A stretch of DNA of 64,000 bases from Paractinoplanes atraurantiacus. GTDB taxonomy: Bacteria; Actinomycetota; Actinomycetes; Mycobacteriales; Micromonosporaceae. This document shows positions 18,244-29,103 of the stretch, in pieces. Made by a program: the position numbers and the translations under genes. The stretch covers positions 492,786-556,785 of the forward strand of contig NZ_OBDY01000001.1 in the NCBI RefSeq assembly GCF_900215205.1, written 5' to 3'. Under the pieces are notes generated by a model. The model saw only the letters and a program-made list of their open reading frames with translations. It was not told the origin of the DNA and did not search any database. The first letter of the stretch is position 1, and each line of letters begins with the position of its first letter.

Positions 18244-18731
18244 GCGCAACCGACCCGGGCCTCGGCGACGCCGCGACACCCGGCACCGGTGAGGTCACCG
18301 CCACGGTCATCGTCAACGCTCCCGCCCCGCGGGTCTTCGCCGCGTTCCTGAGCTGGGAGAAACAGTCCGAGTGGATCCCGTTCACCAAGGTGCGCGTGGT
18401 CGAGGGCGACGGCGGCGAGGGCAGCCTGGTCGAGGCCATCACCGCCATCGGCCCGGCCGCGCTCCGCGACGAGCTGCGCGTGGTCAAGGTCAATGCGCCT
18501 TATGAGGTACGGGTCGTGCACTGCGGCCGCTTCCTGCGCGGCCCCGGGTCGATGCGGTGCACGGCGATGTCCGGCGACCGCACCCAGGTGGTCCTGCACG
18601 AGTGGTTCCACCTGCCCGCCGGCCCCGTCGGCAAGATCGCGTGGCCGGTGCTCTGGCCCGGCTCCAAGCTGAGCTTCACCGGCGCCCTGAAGAAGTTCGG
18701 CCGCCTGGTCGAGCAGGGCCGGCTCCCCTAG
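18240..18731 (+). CDS. SRPBCC-fold protein (polyketide cyclase/START-like)
   Basis: The protein has 163 residues. It begins EVTATVIVNAPAPRVFAAFLSWEKQSEWIPF, the first strand and helix of the SRPBCC ligand-binding fold, and ends with the long C-terminal helix FTGALKKFGRLVEQG. The fold binds hydrophobic ligands; nothing visible defines the ligand. GTG 18240 overlaps the upstream stop, so it is coupled to the DivIVA-like gene. Confidence 0.8.
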   Translation: MSATDPGLGDAATPGTGEVTATVIVNAPAPRVFAAFLSWEKQSEWIPFTKVRVVEGDGGEGSLVEAITAIGPAALRDELRVVKVNAPYEVRVVHCGRFLRGPGSMRCTAMSGDRTQVVLHEWFHLPAGPVGKIAWPVLWPGSKLSFTGALKKFGRLVEQGRLP

Positions 18732-18753
18732 GGCTTTTGTCGTACGGCGGCTC

Positions 18754-18759
18754 TACGGT
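18754..18759 (+). promoter_or_regulatory. -10 hexamer TACGGT upstream of tag
   Basis: TACGGT ends 7 bases before ATG 18767; no ribosome binding site is present, so a leaderless transcript is likely. Confidence 0.5.
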
Positions 18760-18766
18760 GGTCGCC

Positions 18767-19366
18767 ATGACAGATGACGCCGGGCTCGTGATCGGCCTCG
18801 ACGGGCGCGCCCGCTGCTTCTGGGGCGGCTCCAGCCCCGACTACGCGGCCTACCACGACGACGAGTGGGGCAAGCCGGTCCGCGGCGACGACGCGCTCTA
18901 CGAGCGGCTGTGCCTGGAGGCGTTCCAGTCCGGCCTCTCCTGGATCACCATCCTGCGCAAGCGGCCGGCCTTCCGGGCCGCCTTCGCCGGCTTCTCGATC
19001 GACAAGGTGGCCGCGTTCTCCGGCGCCGACGCGGCCCGGCTGATGACCGACACCGGCATCGTCCGCAACCGGATGAAGATCGAGGCCGCGATCGCCAACG
19101 CCCGCGCCGCCGCCGACCTGCCGGGCGGTCTCACCGAGCTGCTCTGGTCGTTCGCGCCCGACCCGCGCCCGGCCCGCCCCAAGACCCGGGCCGACGTCCC
19201 GGCCATCACCCCGGCGTCCACGGCCATGGCCAAAGATCTGAAAAAGCGCGGCTTCCGCTTCGTCGGCCCCACCACGGCCTATGCGTTGATGCAGGCCACC
19301 GGCATGGTCGACGACCATGTGGCGGGTTGTTGGGTCCCACCCCTCGGTGCGCACCCCCGCGCATGA
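18767..19366 (+). CDS. tag: DNA-3-methyladenine glycosylase I
   Basis: The protein has 199 residues. It excises 3-methyladenine from alkylated DNA. The zinc-snap residues of the family are all present: Cys in ARCFWGG, His in AAYHDDEWG, and the C-terminal His and Cys in MVDDHVAGCW. LCLEAFQSGLSWITILRKR is the conserved active-site region containing the base-sensing Glu. The start is the ATG that gives the family N-terminus; the frame is open further upstream inside the previous gene but those codons are a shadow. Confidence 0.96.
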   Translation: MTDDAGLVIGLDGRARCFWGGSSPDYAAYHDDEWGKPVRGDDALYERLCLEAFQSGLSWITILRKRPAFRAAFAGFSIDKVAAFSGADAARLMTDTGIVRNRMKIEAAIANARAAADLPGGLTELLWSFAPDPRPARPKTRADVPAITPASTAMAKDLKKRGFRFVGPTTAYALMQATGMVDDHVAGCWVPPLGAHPRA

Positions 19367-19379
19367 TGGGATGGAGCCC

Positions 19380-19910
19380 ATGGGTCAGTGGGCGGTGATC
19401 ATTCCGGCGGACAGGTGGGCCGACGAGAGGTTGTTCCACCACGACACCGTCACGGTGTCGGCGGGCGCGTCTTCGGTGGCGCCGGACGACGAGGTGTTGC
19501 TGGTGGCCGACGGCCACGTGGTGGCGCTCGCCCGGGCCGCCAAGACCGACGGCGACGTGCTGGTGCTGACATATCTGCGGCGTTCCTTCGACGACCCGGT
19601 CCCGGCCCCCGGCCTGACCGAGGGCGAGGCCGTCCCGGTCGACGCCGAGACGTTCCGGCGCTTCGCGACGGCCCTGGGCGCCGAGCCGAAGGGCCCGAAC
19701 CGCCCGACGTGGCTGGTCAGCGTGGCCCTCCCGATCGAGGCGACGACCCCCGCCGAGGCGGTACGCCAGTTCTGGTCCCACGTCCTCGAGCTGGGCCCGG
19801 CCGAGCTTCCGACATACGTGTGGCCGTCGGGCGACGAGCTGGCGATGCAGGCGTTCGTGCTGGGCGTCGAGGCCAACCAGGATCCCGAAGAGGAAGACGA
19901 CGAAGACTAG
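19380..19910 (+). CDS. Conserved hypothetical protein
   Basis: I do not recognise the family. The 176-residue protein starts MGQWAVIIPADRWADERLFH and its first 75 residues alternate strand-forming segments (DEVLLVADGHVVALARA), which would suit an EVE/PUA-like barrel. The C-terminus ends in an acidic tail (DPEEEDDED). No membrane segment or signal peptide is visible. It follows tag by 13 bases, so co-transcription is likely. An alternative ATG lies at 19371. The fold suggestion is an impression only. Confidence 0.65.
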   Translation: MGQWAVIIPADRWADERLFHHDTVTVSAGASSVAPDDEVLLVADGHVVALARAAKTDGDVLVLTYLRRSFDDPVPAPGLTEGEAVPVDAETFRRFATALGAEPKGPNRPTWLVSVALPIEATTPAEAVRQFWSHVLELGPAELPTYVWPSGDELAMQAFVLGVEANQDPEEEDDED

Positions 19911-19927
19911 CCCCGCTCTGTCCGATG

Positions 19928-20290
19928 TCAGAGCCGGCGGCTCGGAGGGCGCCACGCCCAGGACAGAAGCATGAGGACCGTGAACGTGGCCGGTGCGACC
20001 AGCGTCGTCACGGCCTGACGCATCGCGGCGTGTGAGGCGGCGGCACCGATCATATTGATCGCGACGCCGGCGTACGCCCACTCCTTCAGTCGCGGCAGCC
20101 GGGGCGCCACGAGGACCACGGCCGCGATGACCTTCGCGGTTCCCATGATCGAGGCAAGGTAACCGGGATAGCCGAGCTCCAGCATCACCGGGTAGAACGG
20201 CGGCGCCCTGAGCAGATCCAGCGCGCCGCCGACCGCGCATTCGCCGCCCACGATCGCGGTCACCGGCCAATAGCCACGGCAAGGTCGCAT
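19928..20290 (-). CDS. DoxX-like membrane protein
   Basis: The 120-residue protein has four membrane segments and the DoxX-family pattern (GGALDLLR...PVMLELGYPGYLASIMGTAKVIAAVVLVAPRLPRLKEWAYAG, given here in parts). Such proteins are small integral membrane proteins of uncertain role, often controlled by a neighbouring TetR regulator. An excellent AGGAGG lies 5 bases before ATG 20290. It is divergent from a tetR gene with a palindromic operator between them. Confidence 0.85.
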   Translation of the reverse strand: MRPCRGYWPVTAIVGGECAVGGALDLLRAPPFYPVMLELGYPGYLASIMGTAKVIAAVVLVAPRLPRLKEWAYAGVAINMIGAAASHAAMRQAVTTLVAPATFTVLMLLSWAWRPPSRRL

Positions 20291-20303
20291 CGGATCCTCC
20301 TAA

Positions 20304-20343
20304 CGAAACGGACCCGTACTCTTATCGGTACGCTACCGTTTCG
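20304..20343. promoter_or_regulatory. Probable TetR operator between doxX and tetR
   Basis: CGGTACGCTACCG at 20326-20338 is a perfect 5-bp palindrome around CGC, nested in a wider inverted repeat CGAAACGG (20304-20311) and CCGTTTCG (20336-20343). It lies in the 53-base gap between divergent starts and overlaps the TACGCT/TACCGT -10-like sequences of tetR. Autoregulation and repression of doxX is an inference from the position. Confidence 0.6.
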
Positions 20344-22680
<2,337 letters not shown>

Positions 22681-22684
<4 letters not shown>

Positions 22685-23490
22685 GAGTCTGAGAATCCCA
22701 CACGGCTGCGAGTCACGGATTGCAGGCAGCGCTCCACATACCGGTCGGCCGCCGGGCGCAGCCGGGTCGCGTGCCGGTCGAAGAAACCGGCCGCGCTCGT
22801 GCCCGGCCAGCGCGGCGGCAGCAGCGAGGTGGGCAGCTGCGGGTCACGGAACAGGAACGATCGCCACGAGTGGACCAGGCGGAAGCGGGCCGCGTACGCC
22901 TCCTCGTCGCTGCTGCGCGCGTTCACCGTGGTCACGACCGGCCTCAGGTCGGACACGAACTCCTCGTAGGAGCGGGCCAGCCCGGTCAGGTCCCAGGCCT
23001 TGCCGACCACCTCGGCCGCGCCCGGTGAGCCGGCCGCGTGGGCGGCGCTGAACCGTTCGTACGGCACCCCGGCGTCGGTCAGCACCGTGTCCACCTCCTC
23101 GGTGGCCCGGGGCGCGACCCACGCGTGCTCGCCCAGCGACCCGTAGCCGAGGAAGGTCAGCCGGGCCGCGTCCCGCTTGGCCAGCGGGCCGTGCAGCAGG
23201 ATCAGGTCGAACTTGCCGTCCCAGCTCACCCGCCCGGTCCGGTAGATTCGCGCCGCCGCCTCGTCGAGACGGCGGGCGGCTTTCGGGGTCAGCAGATATC
23301 CCGGTCCGGAGACCAATCGCATAGGGTGCAACCAGCCTTGGCGCACCATGCGGGACACCGCGGTGCGCACAGCGGGAGGAGCGATGCCGAGTGGCGCGAG
23401 CAGCTTGACCAGGGCCGCAACCGGTGCGCGCCCGCCTCGCGGGCGGAGGTAGTCGCCGTACAGGTCGAAGAGTGCGGACCGCGCCTGCAT
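22681..23490 (-). CDS. paaX: PaaX-family transcriptional regulator
   Basis: The protein has 269 residues: an N-terminal winged-helix region (SALFDLYGDYLRPRGGRAPV ... AVRTAVSRMVRQGWL), a central PaaX domain (WDGKFDLILLHGPLAKRDAARL) and a C-terminal PaaX_C domain (FRLVHSWRSFLFRDPQLP). PaaX represses phenylacetate genes and is released by phenylacetyl-CoA. ATG 23490 is the start matching the family N-terminus. It is co-translated with the downstream hydratase, and an inverted repeat lies 11 bases upstream. Confidence 0.92.
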
Positions 23491-23500
23491 GACCGCACAT

Positions 23501-23539
23501 TGTGACAGCCCGAAAGGCGATATGCTAGACGCTGTCACA
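23501..23539. promoter_or_regulatory. Inverted repeat operator upstream of paaX
   Basis: TGTGACAGC (23501-23509) and GCTGTCACA (23531-23539) are perfect 9-bp inverted arms separated by 21 bases, 11 bases upstream of the paaX start. On the minus strand the gap contains TAGCAT, a candidate -10 hexamer. The location suggests autoregulation by PaaX. Confidence 0.65.
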
Positions 23540-23749
23540 TCCGCCCGGGCTGGGTTTGGGTTCGCCGGTGTTCATCAGGGAAAATGTTTGATCGGCACGG
23601 TGGGCCGCTCTGCGTGATGACGCGCAAAGGCCCCTCGGCCGCCGGTCGGATACGAGGTACCACGTCACGTGGGGCTGAGCACGTGACCGTTGACAAGTGG
23701 CTGTGGGGCAACCCACCGACACCCTGATGTGGGTCTGAGGGGAGACAAG

Positions 23750-23917
23750 ATGGCGGCGATGAAGCCGCGGACGGGCGATGGTCCGCTGGAGGTCACCAAG
23801 GAGGGTCGGGGCATCGTCATGCGTGTCCCGCTGGAAGGTGGTGGCCGTCTCGTCGTTGAGATGACTCCGGACGAGGCCAGCGCGCTGGGTGACGCGTTGA
23901 AGTCGATCGCCGGCTGA
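23750..23917 (+). CDS. DUF3117 family small protein
   Basis: The 55-residue protein begins MAAMKPRTGDGPLEVTKEGR and continues with GIVMRVPLEGGGRLVVEM, the highly conserved actinobacterial DUF3117 sequence (Rv1211 in M. tuberculosis, from memory). Function is unknown. GGGGAG lies 5-6 bases upstream of ATG 23750. A strong terminator follows directly. Confidence 0.96.
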   Translation: MAAMKPRTGDGPLEVTKEGRGIVMRVPLEGGGRLVVEMTPDEASALGDALKSIAG

Positions 23918-23928
23918 CGTTTCACGCG

Positions 23929-23967
23929 AGCCCGCCGGTACGGTACCGCCCGTACCGGCGGGCTTTC
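23929..23967 (+). terminator. Rho-independent terminator after the DUF3117 gene
   Basis: A perfect 15-bp stem (AGCCCGCCGGTACGG with CCGTACCGGCGGGCT) encloses a 6-base loop and runs into a short T tract. Confidence 0.88.
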
Positions 23968-23994
23968 CACGTCTTCGAGAAAGGTCATGCTCTC

Positions 23995-25383
23995 GTGTTT
24001 CCGATCCGGCTGACCGACCACCTCGACGACGGCCTGACCCGCGTGGTGCCGATCGGCGCGCCGGGTCCACTGTCGCACGTCGACGGCGCCCTCGGTGACG
24101 AGATCGCCGCTCTGGGTGACCGTCCCGATCCTGTGATCGTTCTTCGCCGGCCGCTCCAGCGCCCGGCGAAAGTCCTGCTGGTCGACGTGAGCGCCGGCTG
24201 GCGTTCCGCCGGCGCGGCCATCGCCCGCGAGAGCGACGAGCCTCTGCAGATCCTCGTCGATGACGGCGCCGACGTCCGCGACCTGGCCGAGGGCCTCTGG
24301 CTCGGCGGCTACCGCTATCGCGACGCCCGCCAGGAGCCGCGCACGGCTCCGGTCGATCTGGTCAACACCAGGCCTGAGGTGTACGCCCGGAGCCTGGCCC
24401 AGGCGCAGATCGCGGCCCGCGCCACCTGGCTCGCGCGCGACCTCACCAACACACCACCGAACTTGAAGATCCCGGACTGGTTCGCCGAGGAGATGGCCGG
24501 CGCGTCCGCGCGGCGGCCCGGCATCGCGGTCCGCGTCCACGCGGGCGCCGGCCTGGACCGCTTCGGTGGCCTGCGCGCCGTCGGCGGTGGCTCCAAATGG
24601 CGCCCGTGCATGGTCGAGATGACCTGGCAGCCGCCGGGCGCGACCACCCACGTGGTGCTGGTCGGCAAGGGCATCACGTTCGACAGCGGCGGCCTCTCGG
24701 TGAAGACCCGCGAGGGCATGAAGCGGATGAAGAACGACATGGCCGGCGCGGCCGCGGTGGCCGCGGCCACCCTCGGCGCGGCCGACCTCGGCCTGCGGGT
24801 GCGGATCACCGCGCTGATGCCGCTGGCCGAGAACGCCATGAGCGGCTCCGCCTTCCGCCCCGGCGACGTGATCACCCAGTACGACGGCAGCACCACCGAG
24901 ACCACCAACTCCGACGCCGAGGGCCGCCTGGTGCTGGCCGACGCGCTGGGCTACGCGGTCGAGGGCCTCGAGCCCGACGTGATCGTCGACCTGGCCACGC
25001 TGACCGGCTCGCAGAAGGTCGCGCTGGGCCCGGAGATCTCCGCCCTCTTCACCGACAACGACGACCTGGCCACCGCCCTGCGGGCGGCCGGCGAGCGGGC
25101 CGGCGAGAAGATGTGGCGTATGCCACTGCCGGCCGATTACCGCGACCTGCTCCGCAGCGACGTGGCCGACCGGCACAGCTCACCCATGGGCTCGCCCGGC
25201 GCCGTGGTGGCCGCCCTGTTCCTGCGCGACTTCCTGGGGCCGTACGCGGACCGCTGGGCGCACATCGACATGGCCGCTCCCGCCTGGAGCGACACCCTGG
25301 AGCTGGAGACCACGCGCGGCGCCACCGGCTGGGGCGCCCGGACCCTGCTGCGCTATCTCTCAGCGCTTGACGGCGGTCAGTAA
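23995..25383 (+). CDS. pepA: Leucyl aminopeptidase (M17 family)
   Basis: The 462-residue protein has the two-metal M17 active site: VGKGITFDSGGLSVK (Lys and Asp), MKNDMAGAAAV (Asp) and NSDAEGRLVLADAL (Asp, Glu and Arg). The variable N-terminal domain covers about 1-150. It removes N-terminal residues from peptides in the cytosol. GTG 23995 is used; a GAAAGG lies 10 bases upstream. Its 3' end overlaps the converging methyltransferase gene by 24 bases. Confidence 0.93.
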   Translation: MFPIRLTDHLDDGLTRVVPIGAPGPLSHVDGALGDEIAALGDRPDPVIVLRRPLQRPAKVLLVDVSAGWRSAGAAIARESDEPLQILVDDGADVRDLAEGLWLGGYRYRDARQEPRTAPVDLVNTRPEVYARSLAQAQIAARATWLARDLTNTPPNLKIPDWFAEEMAGASARRPGIAVRVHAGAGLDRFGGLRAVGGGSKWRPCMVEMTWQPPGATTHVVLVGKGITFDSGGLSVKTREGMKRMKNDMAGAAAVAAATLGAADLGLRVRITALMPLAENAMSGSAFRPGDVITQYDGSTTETTNSDAEGRLVLADALGYAVEGLEPDVIVDLATLTGSQKVALGPEISALFTDNDDLATALRAAGERAGEKMWRMPLPADYRDLLRSDVADRHSSPMGSPGAVVAALFLRDFLGPYADRWAHIDMAAPAWSDTLELETTRGATGWGARTLLRYLSALDGGQ

Positions 25384-26076
25384 CCCGCCGCCCGACGAGA
25401 TCACCGCGGGGATCCACTCCTCGGACTCGCGCACCGAGCGGACCGTCTCGCGGATGGTCAGCGTCTCGACGTCGCGGGCCGACGGGTCGGCGATCCGGCC
25501 GCCGGCCAGCACGCCGTTGATCACGAGCGCGCCGCCCGGGCGCAGCAGCCGCAGCGCCTCGTCGGCGCAGGCGCCGAACTCGGTCGGGTCGGCGTCGACG
25601 AAGACCAGGTCGTACGCCCCGTCGGCGAGCCGGGGCAGCACGTCGAGCGCCCGCCCGGTGATGATCCGGGTGCGCGACGGGGCGAACCCGGCCTCGGCGA
25701 AGATCCGCCGGGCGATCCGCTGGTGCTCGTTCTCGACGTCGATGGTGGTGAGCACCCCGTCGGCGCGCATGCCCCGCAGCAGCCAGACACCGCTCACCCC
25801 CGTACCCGTGCCGATCTCCACCACCGCCTTGGCGCTGCCCGCGGCAGCCAGAAGGCGCAGCACGGACCCGGCGGCCGGGGTGACGCTGAACAGGCCGAGC
25901 TCGTGGGCGAGGCTGCGCGCGGTCTGCAGGACGATGTCCTCGTCCGCGTACGCCTCGGCGAACTGGGAGCCGTTGGTGGCCGGCTGGGGACCGATCGAGC
26001 GGGCTGACGGGACGATGACGAACCTCCGGAGCGGCTGAGGATGCCCATAAAGAGTAAAGCGAGGCTCCCTTAGCAC
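25360..26076 (-). CDS. O-methyltransferase (class I SAM-dependent)
   Basis: The protein has the Rossmann core AVVEIGTGTGVSGVWLL, TTIDVENEH, and DLVFVDADPTEFG, a close match in pattern to M. tuberculosis Rv1220c-type O-methyltransferases. The substrate is unknown. The start is problematic: GTG 26076 gives 238 residues but has no ribosome binding site and lies upstream of a TACTCT hexamer. GGAGG (complement of 26023-26027) stands 6 bases before an in-frame ATC at 26014-26016, so translation may begin there (218 residues). HtrA is divergent from it. Confidence 0.88.
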   Translation of the reverse strand: MLREPRFTLYGHPQPLRRFVIVPSARSIGPQPATNGSQFAEAYADEDIVLQTARSLAHELGLFSVTPAAGSVLRLLAAAGSAKAVVEIGTGTGVSGVWLLRGMRADGVLTTIDVENEHQRIARRIFAEAGFAPSRTRIITGRALDVLPRLADGAYDLVFVDADPTEFGACADEALRLLRPGGALVINGVLAGGRIADPSARDVETLTIRETVRSVRESEEWIPAVISSGGGLLTAVKR

Positions 26077-26179
26077 GCACCTGGCCGTCGATGGGATAAA
26101 AGGGCCGGGGAGAGGCAGTGCGGGGGATCCGTGTCATCCTGGAGGGGGAGCCGGGCGGAACATGAGTGGAGGCACCGAC

Positions 26180-27448
26180 GTGACCGACGGTTGGAACGCG
26201 CGTCCCACTCCGCCGCCTGCCAATGGTCAACCACCCTCGCCCTGGGGGTCCGACGCGCTGTGGTCCGGGTCGATGGCCGACCCGTGGCGTGACCCGTACG
26301 CCCCGGCCGCCGTCGTGGTGCAGGGCGTCCCGGCCACCCCCGGCCCGCCGCCGGAGCCGGTCACCGACCCGGACGCGCCGCGTCGTTCGTACACCCCAAT
26401 TCTCTTGATCTGCCTGGTCACCGCGCTGCTCGCGGGCGGACTGGGCGGCACCCTGGGCTATGTCTTCGCCGTGCGCGGCGGGGTCGGCGGCGGTGCCGCG
26501 TCCAGCCTGGGCGCGCCGGCCGAGGACGCTCCGGCCGCGGCCAACCGGGCCCCCGACTCGCTGGCCGGTGTGGCCAAAAAGGTCCTGCCCAGCGTGGTGA
26601 CGGTTCGGGTGACCGGCGCGATCGGCTCCGGCTTCGTGGTGTCCAAGGACGGCTACGTGATCACCAACGACCACGTGGTCGAGGGCGCCGACGACGACAC
26701 CATGTCGGTCGCGTTCAGTGACGGCTCCACGGCGAGCGCCAAGGTGGTCGGCCGCGACCCCGAGTCCGACATCGCCGTGATCAAGGTCGCCAAGTCCAAC
26801 CTCACCCCGGTCGCCATCGGCAACTCCGACTCGATCGCGGTGGGCGACCCGGTGCTCGCCTTCGGCTCGCCGCTGGCCCTGGTCAACACGGTCACCGCCG
26901 GCATAGTCAGCGCGCTCGACCGCACCATCGAGGCGGGCGGCGAGTCGGGCGGCACGACCCGCTACTACGCGGCCATCCAGACCGACGCCGCGGTCAACCA
27001 GGGCAACTCGGGCGGCCCGCTGGTCAACGCGGCCGGCCAGGTGGTCGGGGTCAACTCGGTGATCCGCTCGGTCGGCGGCACCGAGACCGAGGCCGGCAAC
27101 ATCGGCCTGGCCTTCGCCATCCCGATCAACCAGGCCCGCCGGGTGGCCGGCGACATCATCGACACCGGCAAGGCCCGGCGCACGGTGATCGGCGCCGAGG
27201 TGGCCACCGGCGGCACCAGCGCGACCGGGGCCCGGCTGCGCTCGGTCGAGCCCTCCGGGCCGGCCGCCACCGCGGGCCTCAAGGCCGGTGACGTGGTCAC
27301 CAAGCTCGACGGGCACGCGGTCGAGGACGGCACCGATCTGATCGCCCTGGTGCGCAAGTACGCTCCGGACTCGACCGTCTCCGTGGAGTACCGTCGCGGC
27401 ACCAAGACCCAGACGGCGTCCGTGACATTGGTCGCGGACTCCAACTGA
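26180..27448 (+). CDS. htrA: HtrA/DegP-like membrane serine protease with PDZ domain
   Basis: The 422-residue protein has a Pro-rich cytoplasmic N-terminus, one membrane segment (ILLICLVTALLAGGLGGTLG, about 75-95), a trypsin-like domain with His165, Asp197 and Ser277 (NDHVVEG, SDIAVIKV, QGNSGGPLVN), and a C-terminal PDZ domain (PSGPAATAGLKAGDVVTKL). It should degrade or refold damaged proteins outside the membrane. GTG 26180 has GGAGG 7 bases upstream; ATG 26162 is an alternative start. It is followed after 71 bases by tatB, an order shared with mycobacteria. Confidence 0.93.
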   Translation: MTDGWNARPTPPPANGQPPSPWGSDALWSGSMADPWRDPYAPAAVVVQGVPATPGPPPEPVTDPDAPRRSYTPILLICLVTALLAGGLGGTLGYVFAVRGGVGGGAASSLGAPAEDAPAAANRAPDSLAGVAKKVLPSVVTVRVTGAIGSGFVVSKDGYVITNDHVVEGADDDTMSVAFSDGSTASAKVVGRDPESDIAVIKVAKSNLTPVAIGNSDSIAVGDPVLAFGSPLALVNTVTAGIVSALDRTIEAGGESGGTTRYYAAIQTDAAVNQGNSGGPLVNAAGQVVGVNSVIRSVGGTETEAGNIGLAFAIPINQARRVAGDIIDTGKARRTVIGAEVATGGTSATGARLRSVEPSGPAATAGLKAGDVVTKLDGHAVEDGTDLIALVRKYAPDSTVSVEYRRGTKTQTASVTLVADSN

Positions 27449-27519
27449 ACCATCTGCGGACTGCCAACTGACAGGTTCCGTGCGTAGGCTGGGCCGCGGA
27501 GACAAGGGAGGCCGCCCTC

Positions 27520-27930
27520 ATGTTCGAGAACCTGAACTGGTGGGAGATCGGCGCGCTGCTGCTGCTCGCTTTGTTGATCTTCGGCGAGCGGCTGCCGAAG
27601 GTGATCGGCGACGGCATGCGCATGCTGCGTGGCCTGCGCGCCATGGCGCAGAACGCGACGAGCGACCTCAACCGCGAGCTCGGCACCGACCTGCAGCTGC
27701 AGGATCTTCACCCCAAGGCGTTCATCCGCAAGCACCTGATCAGCGAGGACGAGGAAGCGGCGATCCGCAAGCCGCTCCAGGGCCTCCTCGAGGACGTCAA
27801 GTCCGACCTGAACGGCGTGAAGACCGGCCTGACCGACGTCGCCGAGGCCGCGGACATCAAGAAAGCGCCCTCGACTTCGATCGCTAAATCGGAGCCGAAG
27901 GCGCGAACCTTGGACCTGGACGCTACTTAA
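27520..27930 (+). CDS. tatB: Sec-independent protein translocase subunit TatB
   Basis: The 136-residue protein begins MFENLNWWEIGALLLLALLI, then FGERLPKVIGDGMRMLRGLR: a membrane segment, an FG hinge and an amphipathic helix, as in TatA/B. The long charged C-terminal region fits TatB. With TatC it binds twin-arginine signal peptides; tatC is not in the window. GGGAGG is 8 bases before ATG 27520. The stop shares TTAA with the converging mrp stop. Confidence 0.93.
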   Translation: MFENLNWWEIGALLLLALLIFGERLPKVIGDGMRMLRGLRAMAQNATSDLNRELGTDLQLQDLHPKAFIRKHLISEDEEAAIRKPLQGLLEDVKSDLNGVKTGLTDVAEAADIKKAPSTSIAKSEPKARTLDLDAT

Positions 27931-29087
27931 GCCTTCTTGGCGTTGACCATCAGGCCGAGCGGCTTGCCGACGAGGGAGTCGCGGCGGACGGCCAGCTTGG
28001 CGGCGACGGCGTCGAGGGCCTTGGCCGCCGGCGCGTCCGGAGCGGCCAGCACGATCGGGTCGCCGGCGTCGCCCGCCTCGCGGACCCGGGTGTCCAGCGG
28101 CACCTGACCCAGCAGCGGCACCGAGGCGCCGATCGCGGTGGTCAGCGAGTCGGCCACGGTCTGCCCGCCGCCCGCGCCGAAGACCTCCATGCGCGAGCCG
28201 TCCGGAAGCTCCAGCCAGGACATGTTCTCCACGACGCCGATGACCCGCTGGTGGGTCTGCAGGGCGATCGCCCCGGCTCGCTCGGCCACCTCGGCCGCGG
28301 CCATCTGCGGGGTGGTGACGACCACGATCTCCGCGTTGGGCAGGAGCTGGGCCAGCGAGATCGCCACGTCGCCGGTGCCCGGCGGCAGGTCGAGCAGCAG
28401 CACGTCGAGGTCGCCCCAGTAGACGTCGGCCAGGAACTGCTGGAGCGCCCGGTGCAGCATCGGGCCCCGCCACACCACGGCCGCGTTGCCCGCGGTGAAC
28501 ATGCCGATCGAGATCACCTTCACGCCGTGCGACTGCGGCGGCATGATCATCTCTTCGACCCGGGTCGGCCGGGCCTCGACGCCCAGCATGCGCGGCACCG
28601 AGTGGCCGTAGATGTCGGCGTCGATCACGCCCACCGACAGGCCCCGCTTGGCGAGGGCCGCGGCCAGGTTGACGGTCACGCTCGACTTGCCGACGCCGCC
28701 CTTGCCGCTGGCTACGGCGTACACCCTCGTGCGAGAGCCGGGCTGGGCGAACGGAATGACCGGTTCCGCCGAAGCGGAACCACCGCGCAGCGTGGTCTGC
28801 AGCGCCTTGCGCTGCTCCTCGGTCATCACACCGAAATCGATGCTCACCGAGGAGATGCCGGGAATCTTGGTCAGGGCGGCGGTGATGTCGTTGTTCAGCT
28901 TGTCGCGCAGCGGGCAGCCGGCCACGGTGAGCAGCAACTCGACCCGGACCGAGCCGTCGGCGACAGTGAAGCCCTTGACCATGCCGAGTTCGGTGATCGG
29001 GCGGCGGATCTCGGGGTCGTCGACCGTGGCCAGAGCGGCCTGAATCGCGTCCTCGATGGTGGAGGCGGGAGCGGACATGGATGCCAT
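27927..29087 (-). CDS. mrp: Mrp/ApbC-family iron-sulphur carrier ATPase
   Basis: The 386-residue protein has an N-terminal MIP18/DUF59 domain (about 10-85, DDPEIRRPITELGMVKGF, AGCPLRDKL) and a P-loop ATPase with the deviant Walker A ASGKGGVGKSSVTVNLA and DADIYGHSVP. Mrp proteins carry Fe-S clusters to apoproteins. The CxxC found at the C-terminal part of many Mrp proteins is not evident; the tail reads GKPLGLMVNAKKA. ATG 29087 has AAGGAG 9 bases upstream. Confidence 0.92.
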   Translation of the reverse strand: MASMSAPASTIEDAIQAALATVDDPEIRRPITELGMVKGFTVADGSVRVELLLTVAGCPLRDKLNNDITAALTKIPGISSVSIDFGVMTEEQRKALQTTLRGGSASAEPVIPFAQPGSRTRVYAVASGKGGVGKSSVTVNLAAALAKRGLSVGVIDADIYGHSVPRMLGVEARPTRVEEMIMPPQSHGVKVISIGMFTAGNAAVVWRGPMLHRALQQFLADVYWGDLDVLLLDLPPGTGDVAISLAQLLPNAEIVVVTTPQMAAAEVAERAGAIALQTHQRVIGVVENMSWLELPDGSRMEVFGAGGGQTVADSLTTAIGASVPLLGQVPLDTRVREAGDAGDPIVLAAPDAPAAKALDAVAAKLAVRRDSLVGKPLGLMVNAKKA

Positions 29088-29103
29088 GCTACGTCGCTCC
29101 TTA

